Positions 1 through 7,755 of a DNA stretch of 64,000 nucleotides are shown here, piece after piece (position 1 is the first letter of the stretch; each line of letters starts with the position of its first letter). The notes beneath the pieces are model-generated. The model was not told the DNA's origin, searched no databases, and saw nothing but the letters and a program-made list of their open reading frames with translations. The stretch covers positions 135,976 through 199,975 of the forward strand of contig NZ_JBMERD010000005.1 in the NCBI RefSeq assembly GCF_048820935.1, given 5' to 3'. A program made the translations under genes and the position numbers. This DNA comes from Algicoccus sp048820935 (GTDB taxonomy: Bacteria; Pseudomonadota; Gammaproteobacteria; Burkholderiales; Burkholderiaceae_B).

Positions 1-844
1 TCGTTTGATGCGCAAAGTCATTGCGGATATTGGCTTTCTTAGCCTGAGACTTTGAGAGCTTAGACTTCGTTTCGTTTCTGTGGTTCGAGCCTTTCGTTTG
101 CCTAGAGAGCCTACGCTGTAGCCGCTTTATATATCGTTCAGACTCGCTTAAGTTTTTCTTTTGCCCTTCGCTGAAATCAAACGACTTTTCGCCGGCTTGG
201 ACAGGAATCGCAACACCTCGATCAATGCCGATGGTGTTTTGCTCTAAATACTCGTCTGATTCATCACGTAGGTAATCCAAATGCTGCTGATTGGTTTTTA
301 AACCAACCGCATCAAAGCCATCCTCATAGCAAAAGGAAATGCTGTAACGTCCTCTTTCTTTACGGATGTAGATGGATTTAGGGGTGTTGAAATTGGCATG
401 CTTTTTGAATGATAGGTAACCAATATTATTGGTTTTTGAGCCAATGAAAAGACGGATATTCCCGTCGGAGCAATATTCAAAACGGAATAATTCTCTTGTG
501 AGGTGAATGCTCCCCCTGTCTGATTTTGACTTTCTTTTGGGTCTGCCGCACAAGCCTTTCATAAAATTGAAATAAGTATTGCACCAATTGGTCGCACTAT
601 TTCGAATGATTTGGCTAGGGCAGTCATAGAGCCAAGGCGTGAGCTCTTTTGACTTGAAGTGGGCTGCCTTTTTATCAATCGGGGCGTAAGTTCCTATTGG
701 ATAATACTTGTTCGCAAAAGTACGATGATATAGCTCTTCATCCACTTTTGCATTCCAGATCAAACGCGCGCAACCCATCCATTGGCTAAGCACTTTCTTT
801 TGCTCAGGCGTTGGATGGGCGTGAAGTTTGATACCAACAAGCAT
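1..844 (-). CDS. TnpB-like RNA-guided endonuclease / IS200-IS605 OrfB family protein (partial, runs off left edge)
   Basis: Reading the minus strand from an ATG at 844 gives 281 codons without a stop to the window edge, so the C-terminal part is missing. The N-terminus has the usual OrfB helix-turn-helix-like start (HPTPEQ, then WMGCARLIWN). The motif GIDRGV places the first RuvC-type catalytic Asp at about residue 208. TnpB proteins of this family are nucleases guided by an RNA made from the right end of the element; that end would lie outside the window. A good ribosome site (AGAGGA) precedes the ATG. No TnpA transposase is visible upstream, which suggests a lone (IS1341-type) copy, but the other side cannot be seen. 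Whether the gene is intact is unknown. Confidence 0.85.
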   Translation of the reverse strand, partial: MLVGIKLHAHPTPEQKKVLSQWMGCARLIWNAKVDEELYHRTFANKYYPIGTYAPIDKKAAHFKSKELTPWLYDCPSQIIRNSATNWCNTYFNFMKGLCGRPKRKSKSDRGSIHLTRELFRFEYCSDGNIRLFIGSKTNNIGYLSFKKHANFNTPKSIYIRKERGRYSISFCYEDGFDAVGLKTNQQHLDYLRDESDEYLEQNTIGIDRGVAIPVQAGEKSFDFSEGQKKNLSESERYIKRLQRRLSRQTKGSNHRNETKSKLSKSQAKKANIRNDFAHQT

Positions 845-1298
845 GATCCTCTTTCTTTAGCTGACTCAGTCGCATCATTTTACTAAAATATTACGCATCA
901 TTCAATCAACCCTTATGCAAAGAAATGCAACTAAAGGACAGTCATATCATGTGATTATAAGAATTATGCGCATCTAGCATTTACCATGAAACACAGACGG
1001 AAAATTTTAACAAAAGAAATGCCAGAGTACCTTTCAGGTATATTCATGAAACCTTGTGAGCAAAACGCCCCTCCTAGCGAAAAGTCATTGAGAGCGGCTA
1101 AAGCCGCTAACAAGTCAAAAACCAACTCGCTTGCTTGACTCGCACATGAATGAACGAGGTTGCGCAAGCAATTCGCTCAAATCGATTAAACAGTTGATTT
1201 GGCCTTATGAGCCAGAATCCATCTGACCAAGAAAAACACCCGATGCACTGATGCAATCGGGTGTTTTTTAAAGGCTGTGTTTGGGTCAAGCGTTCGGA
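845..1298. other. Intergenic region between TnpB-like gene and BI-1 gene
   Basis: No convincing gene is seen in these 454 bases. The stretch next to the TnpB gene has a 9-bp direct repeat CGCATCATT (871-879 and 894-902) separated by an AT-rich spacer containing the palindrome TTTTACTAAAA. It could be the promoter or left end of the element. A short hairpin, AGCGGCTAAAGCCGCT, lies near 1092-1107. The far end carries the terminator of the BI-1 gene. Confidence 0.5.
1232..1269 (-). terminator. Rho-independent terminator (bidirectional)
   Basis: Inverted repeat AAAAACACCCGAT ... ATCGGGTGTTTTTT, with additional TGC/GCA pairing towards the loop and a T-run on both strands. It sits 30 bases beyond the stop codon of the BI-1 family gene and probably ends its transcript. 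Confidence 0.8.
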
Positions 1299-1997
1299 TT
1301 AATCACGCCCGCCAAAGATGCCCAGCAAAGCCAGTAAATTAGCAAAAATGTTGTAGACATCCAGATACACCGCCAGCGTGGCTGTGATGTAGTTGGTTTC
1401 GCCACCGCGGATGATGCGCTGCAAATCAACCAGCAAAAAGGCCGAGAAAATACCAATGGCCAATACACTGACTGTGATCATCAAAGCAGGTAACTGCAAA
1501 AAGATGTTGGCTAGCGCTGCGACCAGAATCACCACAACACCGGTAAACAACCATTTTTGCAGACCGCTTAAATCGCGTTTAACGGCAGAGGCCATCGTCG
1601 CCATGGTGGCAAAGACCGCAGCCGTGCCACCAAATGCCAGCATGATTAATTGCGAACCATTGCCAAAGCCCAGAACGAAGCCGAGCATTCTGGAGAGCAT
1701 GACACCCATAAAGAATGTGAATAATAGGAGCAGGCCTACACCAGCTGAACTGTTTTTGTTTTTCTCGATGGCAAACATCAGACCGAAAGCGCCGACCAAA
1801 AAGATCACGACGCTCAGGACAGGGCTTGTGGCCATGATCTGATTGAGTCCCGTATATAAGCCGAGTGCGGCTCCTAAAACGGTAGGCACCATTGAGATGG
1901 CCAGAAGCCAGTACGTATTGCGTAGTACTTTGTTTTGTGCGTTGGCCGTGGATGTTTGAGAAAAGCGGCCTGGCATCGTATTGCGATAGTCGCTCAT
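1299..1997 (-). CDS. Bax inhibitor-1 / YccA family membrane protein
   Basis: A 232-residue protein with a short hydrophilic N-terminus followed by about seven hydrophobic segments, the pattern of the BI-1/YccA (UPF0005) family. The family ends with a conserved Asp-bearing segment; here the tail reads VYNIFANLLALLGIFGGRD, matching the typical 'LYLDxxNLFxxLLxLFG' ending. In E. coli YccA modulates the FtsH protease; BI-1 homologues also behave as proton-sensitive calcium leaks. Those roles come from the family and nothing in the window confirms them. The gene stands alone with its own terminator. Confidence 0.9.
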   Translation of the reverse strand: MSDYRNTMPGRFSQTSTANAQNKVLRNTYWLLAISMVPTVLGAALGLYTGLNQIMATSPVLSVVIFLVGAFGLMFAIEKNKNSSAGVGLLLLFTFFMGVMLSRMLGFVLGFGNGSQLIMLAFGGTAAVFATMATMASAVKRDLSGLQKWLFTGVVVILVAALANIFLQLPALMITVSVLAIGIFSAFLLVDLQRIIRGGETNYITATLAVYLDVYNIFANLLALLGIFGGRD

Positions 1998-2157
1998 AAA
2001 AATGTCGTCCTTTTAATTTCTGTTTAAAGTGTGTCGCTACAAAGTTGAGTTGGGATCACTTTGAGTACAACTCGGTCTGTTTTACCACACTGAGTTGAAG
2101 ATTAGAGATTTTTTTCAATGAATAGTTCCGCGCAGCCTTGCACTTTTACGGATTATT

Positions 2158-2598
2158 TCATCGCGCAGCCAGATCGTGCCCAACGATTTGATAGCCAATC
2201 TTTTTGTAATCTGACCAGCGTTTGCGTGCGAATTCCCGATCCTGCTCTTGGCTACTGACAAACTCTAAAATTCGCTGTACGGGCGATTCTTTGATGGGTG
2301 GACACTCAAGATGCAAATTTAACAACCAGCGCTTCTCAAGTAATTCTGGGGAAGCGAGGTGCCAATTGTCATCGTTGAATAGATAAACGGGCAATTCGGT
2401 TTGCTGGGTTTCCGCAAACCAGTCGTTGGCAATGAACGCGGTCCCTGGGGTGGCCCATAGTTGCTGGCTGTACCGCTTTGCCATGTCGTGGTTTGGGCAG
2501 TACACCAGTATCTGAACGCCCCGACTGGTTTGTTTGACGGTGGTTTGAACCGCCTGTGAAATTCGGTTCGGGGCGTTAAATGCAAAATCAACTCGCAT
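2158..2598 (-). CDS. holC: DNA polymerase III subunit chi
   Basis: A 146-residue protein, the usual size of HolC, starting MRVDFAFNAP. Chi is the clamp-loader accessory subunit that pairs with psi and contacts SSB. The conserved features seen are a GVQILVYCPN strand, the FIANDWF segment and a C-terminal RKRWSDYKKIGYQI segment. The longer upstream open frame was rejected because it would run through the end of pepA. The gene begins 5 bases after the pepA stop codon, the classic pepA-holC pair, so the two are almost certainly cotranscribed. Confidence 0.92.
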   Translation of the reverse strand: MRVDFAFNAPNRISQAVQTTVKQTSRGVQILVYCPNHDMAKRYSQQLWATPGTAFIANDWFAETQQTELPVYLFNDDNWHLASPELLEKRWLLNLHLECPPIKESPVQRILEFVSSQEQDREFARKRWSDYKKIGYQIVGHDLAAR

Positions 2599-2603
2599 GT
2601 GGA

Positions 2604-4118
2604 TTAATCGTTCTGTCCTGCTGCGCGTGCGAGTAAGAATTGCACGAGTAATGGGACAGGGCGGCCAGTGGCACCTTTGTTTTGACCACCATTCCAAGCC
2701 GTACCGGCGATGTCCAGGTGAGCCCAGTCATAGGCTTTGGTGAAGCGTGCCAAAAAGCATGCGGCAGTGACTGCACCTGCTTTGGGGCCACCAATGTTGG
2801 CAATGTCGGCAAAGTTTGATTTCAGTTGCTCTTGATAGTCGTCTTCGACGGGCATGCGCCAAGCTGGATCAAGTGCTTTACGGCTGGCTGCCAGTAATTC
2901 ATCAGCCAATGCATCGTTGGGTGAGAACAAACCTGTATTCACGCTACCCAGTGCCACAACGCAAGCACCTGTGAGGGTGGCGATGTCGATCACGGCATCC
3001 GGTTTGAATTTCTCTGCATAGGTCAGCGCATCGCACAGAATGAGACGGCCTTCCGCATCGGTATTCAGAACTTCAATGGTTTGACCGGACATGCTGGTGA
3101 CGATGTCACCAGGTTTGTTGGCGCGACCACTTGGCATGTTTTCGCAGGTGGGGATTAAGCCAACCATCTCACCTTCCCAGGCCATTTCACACAAGGCCTT
3201 GATGGTGCCGAGCACAGAAGCGGCACCACACATGTCGTATTTCATTTCGTCCATGGTGGCTGCGGGCTTCAATGAAATGCCGCCGGTATCAAATGTAATC
3301 CCTTTGCCGACTAGAACGACGGGTGCGGTTTTCTTGCGGGATGATTCGCCTTTACCACGGTAGTGGAGCACGATAAATTTGGGTGGTTCTTCTGAGCCAC
3401 GAGCAACCGACAGAAAAGAGCCCATGCCCAGTGCCTCGATCTGTTTTTGATCAAGAACGGTCACTTTGAGTGATTTAAAGGCCTTAGCCAAATCTTTAGC
3501 TTGGTTGGCCAGATAGGTCGGCGTGCAAATATTGCCTGGCAAGTTGCCCAGTGTTTTGGTGAAATTCATGCCTTGACCGATGGCATCGCCTTGTGCTAGA
3601 CCGGCTTTCACATTGGCCTGGTTAGAACGTGCGCAAGTGACGGTGAATTTTTTGAGCAAAACATCTTTTTTAGGATCGGGCTTGCCAAATGTCTCTGTAT
3701 AGCGATAAGTGGCATCATGAACAGCTTGTGCGCTTAAGCGGGCACGATCTTCTAGCTTGTTGGCATCTTCGCAGATAGACAACAATGCAGAACATGCATC
3801 TTTTACTTTCATTTGTGCACAAAGTTTGGCAAATGCCAGTTCTGCTTTGTAAAATGCTTTGTCGTCGAATTCATCTTCTTTGCCCAGCCCGACAAGGACC
3901 ACTCGTCTGGCATGAACGCCTGGCAATTCGCGCAGCACCAGTGTTTGGCCTGCGCTACCTGTGAATTCTTCGCCAAGAACTTTAGTGAGTTGTCCATCGC
4001 TAGCGCGGTCGATGTTTTGAGCTTCTAGCGTGAGTTTTGATGCCTCAAAAACCCCAACCGCTAGTGCCTCTGTTTTAGTCTGGTGTAATGATGTATCCAG
4101 CCTTGTGCTAAATTCCAT
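2604..4118 (-). CDS. pepA: Leucyl aminopeptidase (cytosol aminopeptidase, M17)
   Basis: A 504-residue protein matching the roughly 500-residue PepA family. The enzyme removes N-terminal residues from peptides using two metal ions, and in E. coli it also binds DNA in XerCD recombination and carAB control. The metal and catalytic residues are visible: K272 and D277 in GKGITFDTGG, D295 in KYDMCG, and D354 and E356 in NTDAEGR. The start at 4118 (MEFSTRL) is preferred over an upstream in-frame codon because GAGAG lies about 10 bases before it. The gene is divergent from lptF, with about 60 bases between the two starts, and is followed directly by holC. Confidence 0.93.
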   Translation of the reverse strand: MEFSTRLDTSLHQTKTEALAVGVFEASKLTLEAQNIDRASDGQLTKVLGEEFTGSAGQTLVLRELPGVHARRVVLVGLGKEDEFDDKAFYKAELAFAKLCAQMKVKDACSALLSICEDANKLEDRARLSAQAVHDATYRYTETFGKPDPKKDVLLKKFTVTCARSNQANVKAGLAQGDAIGQGMNFTKTLGNLPGNICTPTYLANQAKDLAKAFKSLKVTVLDQKQIEALGMGSFLSVARGSEEPPKFIVLHYRGKGESSRKKTAPVVLVGKGITFDTGGISLKPAATMDEMKYDMCGAASVLGTIKALCEMAWEGEMVGLIPTCENMPSGRANKPGDIVTSMSGQTIEVLNTDAEGRLILCDALTYAEKFKPDAVIDIATLTGACVVALGSVNTGLFSPNDALADELLAASRKALDPAWRMPVEDDYQEQLKSNFADIANIGGPKAGAVTAACFLARFTKAYDWAHLDIAGTAWNGGQNKGATGRPVPLLVQFLLARAAGQND

Positions 4119-4180
4119 GTGATTTTCTCTCGCATCAATTGATATCTCGGGATTCATCATTATCCCGCATTCGGAACGAT

Positions 4181-5287
4181 ATGTCGTTATTTAAGCGTGC
4201 TGCCGTGTCAGAATTTGCCAGTAATGCCAGTGTGGTGTTCTCGACACTGATCATTATATGGCTCAGTATTGTGCTTGTGCGCCTGTTGGGTGAAGCGGCC
4301 AATGGCACGATTGGTGCCGACGTGGTGCTGGGTTTAACAGGGCTCACGACCATTGCCGCTTTGCCAACTGTGCTGGCTGCTGCCGTTTTTATTGGTGTGC
4401 TGACAACAGTTTCCCGAAGCTATCGAGAAAGCGAAATGGTGGTCTGGTTCACCAGCGGTCTTTCGTTGTTAAGCTGGATTCGGCCTGCGTTGCGCATCGC
4501 AGTGCCTGCGGCAATCGTGGTTGGGTTGCTGACAATCTTTGCTTCGCCTTGGTCTCATCGACAAATTCAAGAGTATCGAGCAAGGTTTGAGTTACGTTCA
4601 GCGATCTCTCAAGTGACAACAGGCGAGTTTTTGGAGCTTGAGCATGGTGCCAGAGTGATTCTGGTTGAAGCCAATGAAAACGATCCAGAAAAACTTGGTC
4701 AAGTGTTTGTGCGCATTAAAGACGATCCTTGGCATTCGGTTGTAGTGTCTGATCACGCTAAAACTGAAGTGGCTCCCAACGGTGATCGATTTTTGGTGTT
4801 GGAAGAGGGAATGCGTTATGACCTGACGCCAGGCGGATTAGTGACGCGATTGTGGGATTTTGATGAGTTTGCGGTGCGTTTAGATTCTAAGGATGCCGAG
4901 CAAACTTTAAGACAGTCTAGGGAACATGCTCTTCTGAACCACAAAGGACGTCCAACGGGCTTGCTCTTGACGGATGGTAAGAGTCATTCCGATGGGCAAC
5001 TGATGTGGCGTTTGGCCATTCCAATTGCCACGATTAATCTGGCTTTACTCGCAATTCCCATGGGCGCGGTGAACCCGCGTGCAGGCCGTTCGTTCGATAT
5101 GCTGGTGGCAGGTTTGATTGCGCTTTTGTATTTCAACTTGATTAATCTGTCACATAGCTGGATTAATAATCAAACGCTCCCGTTTGGGGTTGGTGTGTGG
5201 CTTGTTCACTTGGTCTTTTTATCCCTTACGGTTTTCTTATTCTGGCATCGGGTTCGGGTTCGAGCGCCTAAAAACCCTTCTGATTGA
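4181..5287 (+). CDS. lptF: LPS export ABC transporter permease LptF
   Basis: A 368-residue inner-membrane protein of the YjgP/YjgQ family. N-terminal membrane segments are followed by a periplasmic beta-jellyroll-like domain (about residues 130-260) and then the C-terminal membrane segments. LptF and LptG, with the LptB ATPase, extract lipopolysaccharide from the inner membrane. The ATG at 4181 (MSLFKRAAVSEF) is preferred over a TTG at 4139 because family members start MSLF. The usual partner lptG does not follow; the next gene is a cysB homologue after a short gap. The start region faces pepA, an arrangement common in proteobacteria. Confidence 0.9.
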   Translation: MSLFKRAAVSEFASNASVVFSTLIIIWLSIVLVRLLGEAANGTIGADVVLGLTGLTTIAALPTVLAAAVFIGVLTTVSRSYRESEMVVWFTSGLSLLSWIRPALRIAVPAAIVVGLLTIFASPWSHRQIQEYRARFELRSAISQVTTGEFLELEHGARVILVEANENDPEKLGQVFVRIKDDPWHSVVVSDHAKTEVAPNGDRFLVLEEGMRYDLTPGGLVTRLWDFDEFAVRLDSKDAEQTLRQSREHALLNHKGRPTGLLLTDGKSHSDGQLMWRLAIPIATINLALLAIPMGAVNPRAGRSFDMLVAGLIALLYFNLINLSHSWINNQTLPFGVGVWLVHLVFLSLTVFLFWHRVRVRAPKNPSD

Positions 5288-5353
5288 TTTGACGCGAGTC
5301 GGCTTGGATAAGGCGGCAAACTATCGACTGTATTTGCCAGATTTGGAGGTTAT

Positions 5354-6298
5354 ATGAATCTACAGCAATTTCGTTTTTTGCGTGAAGTGATTCGCCGAAA
5401 CTTCAATCTGACACAGGCTGCCAATCATTTACACACGTCTCAGCCCGGTATTTCTAAAGCAATTATGGAGTTTGAGAGTGAATTGGGTGTTCAGATTTTT
5501 GAGCGTCATGGCAAACGCATTCGAGGCTTAACTCGCCCGGGTGCTGATGTCGCTAAAATCGTTGAACGCATCAACCAAGAAATCGAAAACCTACGTCGCT
5601 TAAGCGAAGATTATGCGCAGCATGATGCAGGGCGCCTCGTGATTGCCTGTACACATACGCAAGCCAGATACGCTTTACCCAAAGTCATTCCGATGTTTCG
5701 TCAGCAGTTTCCCAAGGTTCATTTGTCGTTGGCTGAAGGCAGTCCTACACAGATTGCGGAAATGGTGTTGAATGATGAGGCCGATGTCGGAATGGCGACA
5801 GAGACGCTGGCTAAAACCCCTGGGCTTGTGAGCTTGGCGTGCTATCACTGGGAGCATGTGCTGGTTTGCCATGCCGATCATCCACTCTATGCCATTTATC
5901 GGTCTGAGGGCGCCGTCGGCTTACAGGATTTAGTGTGTTATCCGATTGTGACTTACGATACGGCGTTTTCGGGTCGACGTCAGATTGATCAAGTGTTTTC
6001 TGATCATGATCTGAAGCCTGATATTGTGTTGGCCGCTGTTGATTCGGATGTGATTAAAACGTATGTCGATCTGGGCTTGGGTGTGGGTATCATCGCGTCC
6101 GTTGCTTTTGATCCCTTGCATGATTCGCCACTCTGTAGTGTTCCGGTTGGTCATTTATTTGGCCGTCAAACCGCACGGCTTGCGGTACGACAGGGGGCAT
6201 TTTTAAGGGATTTTGTCCGCACGTTCATTCGCATGATGACTCGGCAGGAAGAAACCGATGCATTAAATAAGTTGTTGTCGCAAAACAATCCGGATTAA
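5354..6298 (+). CDS. cysB: LysR-family transcriptional regulator CysB
   Basis: A 314-residue LysR regulator with the winged helix-turn-helix at residues 1-60 (MNLQQFRFLREVIRRNFNLT, then TSQPGISKAI). The effector-binding domain follows, starting with the CysB-type CTHTQARYALP segment. CysB controls sulfate uptake and cysteine synthesis in response to N-acetylserine. In that family T100/T102-like residues in the THTQ segment bind the ligand, and they are present here. A strong ribosome site, GGAGG, lies 7 bases before the ATG. No cys genes lie next to it, so its targets are elsewhere. Confidence 0.9.
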   Translation: MNLQQFRFLREVIRRNFNLTQAANHLHTSQPGISKAIMEFESELGVQIFERHGKRIRGLTRPGADVAKIVERINQEIENLRRLSEDYAQHDAGRLVIACTHTQARYALPKVIPMFRQQFPKVHLSLAEGSPTQIAEMVLNDEADVGMATETLAKTPGLVSLACYHWEHVLVCHADHPLYAIYRSEGAVGLQDLVCYPIVTYDTAFSGRRQIDQVFSDHDLKPDIVLAAVDSDVIKTYVDLGLGVGIIASVAFDPLHDSPLCSVPVGHLFGRQTARLAVRQGAFLRDFVRTFIRMMTRQEETDALNKLLSQNNPD

Positions 6299-6350
6299 TT
6301 GATCGTAATTCTGACAATTGGTAGATTTGTCACAAAGTGCTTGCAAATAT

Positions 6351-6373
6351 AAATAAGAATGATTATCATTAGC
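6351..6373 (+). promoter_or_regulatory. Fur box (iron-responsive operator)
   Basis: The core AATGATTATCATT is a near-perfect palindrome. Aligned by eye with the 19-bp Fur consensus GATAATGATAATCATTATC it matches 15 positions. It lies 25-47 bases before the start codon of the DUF2325 gene, where a repressor would block transcription. No other Fur site was noticed in the window. Confidence 0.8.
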
Positions 6374-6397
6374 GTTCAATTAATAAGTGAGGTTTCT

Positions 6398-6766
6398 ATG
6401 TCCACTCTGAACGCTGTTGTTGTCGGTGCAGATCGTCTGGGAAATATTCCTGACCTATTGAGTCTGCACAATATTCGGATCACACATCATGTGAGCGGGC
6501 GCCATCCTTCCCATCAGCGCCGCGCAATGCAGTTACCTTCCGATACGGAATTAGTGATTTTATTGACTGATTTTTTAGGGCACAATGTGATGAAATCATT
6601 TCGTCAGGCGGCCCAACGTGCAGGTGCGAAGGTCATGGCATGCAGGCGTTCGGTGTGTGATATGCAAAAGGCATTAACGCAGTGCGGTTTGTGTGGTGCA
6701 CAGCCTTCAGATACATCGGTGTGCGCAAATCGTGCGATGTGCCCCAAAAACAGAATGGCTTCTTAA
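6398..6766 (+). CDS. DUF2325 domain protein, Cys-rich, predicted iron-regulated
   Basis: A 122-residue protein. The first 80 residues look like a DUF2325 fold: MSTLNAVVVGADRLGNIPDL, then a segment predicted as LVILLTDFLGHNVMKSF. The C-terminal third has six cysteines (CRRSVC, QCGLC, SVC and AMC) that could bind a metal or iron-sulfur cluster. DUF2325 has no established biochemical role. The start at 6398 is chosen over 6359 because the upstream codons overlap the Fur box and GTGAGG lies just before ATG 6398. The Fur box immediately upstream predicts that it is switched on when iron is scarce. It stands alone between cysB and the convergent NlpC/P60 gene. Confidence 0.82.
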   Translation: MSTLNAVVVGADRLGNIPDLLSLHNIRITHHVSGRHPSHQRRAMQLPSDTELVILLTDFLGHNVMKSFRQAAQRAGAKVMACRRSVCDMQKALTQCGLCGAQPSDTSVCANRAMCPKNRMAS

Positions 6767-6780
6767 GTTGATTTGCCCAC

Positions 6781-6823
6781 ACAAAAAACCCACAAGCATT
6801 TTTGATTTCAAATGCAACTGTGG
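6781..6823 (-). terminator. Probable terminator of the NlpC/P60 gene
   Basis: Imperfect hairpin CCACA-GCATTT ... AAATGC-TGTGG. Read on the minus strand it is followed by TTTTTTGTG. It lies 46 bases past the stop of the NlpC/P60 gene and also sits just beyond the convergent DUF2325 gene. Confidence 0.55.
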
Positions 6824-6868
6824 ATCTTTCTGTGAGGTATGTAAGAGCGATAGAGGGGCTGTGTTTAA

Positions 6869-7504
6869 TTAACGTGTAGCGATGGTGACAGGCTCGATAC
6901 GGCGCGCACCGGTGAAGCGTTTTTTCCAGTACGGCTTCGTCATGTTCTCTACCCGCACGGCGCCGCCCGAAGAGGGTGCATGAACAAATAGATCGCTGCC
7001 TAGATAGATTCCGACATGAGAGAATCTTGCGCCTAACGTATTGAAAAACACCAGATCACCTGCTGTCAGATCATTGCGTGAGATGTTCTGTCCAGATCGA
7101 GCAATCTCTGCAGCACGTCGAGGTAGTTTCAGACCAAAGGCCTCATTGGTGGAATAAAAGACTAAGCCGCTACAGTCAAATCCTTTGTTGGGTGAAGAGC
7201 CACCGTAGCGGTATTTCACACCAATTTGTTGCAGAGCCTGTCGGCTGATTGGATGTTGCGATGCCAGAATCAGCGTAATCGGATCGATAGCGTCGTTTGC
7301 AGCATTGTTGAGCGAAAGCTTGTTTTGTTGAGCGCCAAACTGAGCGGTTGTAGTCTCGCTTGTTGTGGAAGCGCAGCCTGACAACAAGGCAGCTGCACCG
7401 ATGAGAAGCGGATAAATCCAACGCCCGAGTGTTTTAGGGCGATGTGTAGTCAGTTGAGATGCGTTCGTAAACAATGTTTGGCTCCGTCTGGTTGATAAAA
7501 CCAC
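6869..7504 (-). CDS. NlpC/P60 (C40) family cell-wall peptidase, lipoprotein
   Basis: A protein of up to 211 residues. A hydrophobic signal segment ends in the lipobox LSGC at residues 41-44, so it is probably a lipid-anchored envelope protein. The C40 hydrolase domain has the nucleophile C110 in FDCSGL, H162 in FSHVGIY and H174 in FVHAPSS, all in the expected order. Such enzymes (MepS/Spr type) cut peptide bonds in peptidoglycan stem peptides or cross-links. The start is uncertain: the GTG at 7504 gives a long N-terminus without a clear ribosome site. A TTG at 7474 has GGAG 7 bases before it and would give a more usual signal peptide. Confidence 0.88.
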   Translation of the reverse strand: MVLSTRRSQTLFTNASQLTTHRPKTLGRWIYPLLIGAAALLSGCASTTSETTTAQFGAQQNKLSLNNAANDAIDPITLILASQHPISRQALQQIGVKYRYGGSSPNKGFDCSGLVFYSTNEAFGLKLPRRAAEIARSGQNISRNDLTAGDLVFFNTLGARFSHVGIYLGSDLFVHAPSSGGAVRVENMTKPYWKKRFTGARRIEPVTIATR

Positions 7505-7705
7505 GCGTTAAATATTTGACGTGACACTGTAACAACCAAAAGAAAAAGCGCAGACCACCAAGCTCACCGAATTGATCGTCAATACGGTACTGGATGGTAA
7601 GCGTATGACCCAAGGCTGTTGAGTTAACAGCTGGGCTCAGAAATTTAAGGTAAAAGTACCACAAAATGTGAAATGAAGGTGAAAGGCTTTTAATCCATCA
7701 GATAA

Positions 7706-7736
7706 AAAAGCCACGCAAACTGGCTGCGTGGCTTTT
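7706..7736 (-). terminator. Rho-independent terminator after ETF-QO gene
   Basis: Perfect 8-bp stem GCCACGCA / TGCGTGGC with T-runs on both sides. It is 20 bases past the ETF-QO stop codon. Confidence 0.85.
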
Positions 7737-7755
7737 CAATAATGGTATCGGATGG

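Noticed and set aside
1..844. Idea that the left-edge gene is a Cas12-type CRISPR effector
   Set aside because: Size and N-terminal motifs fit TnpB, and no repeat-spacer array is present in the window.
7434..7664. 76-codon minus-strand frame before the NlpC/P60 gene
   Set aside because: It overlaps the lipoprotein signal region in another frame and has no recognised features. The 251 bases upstream of the NlpC/P60 gene look non-coding.
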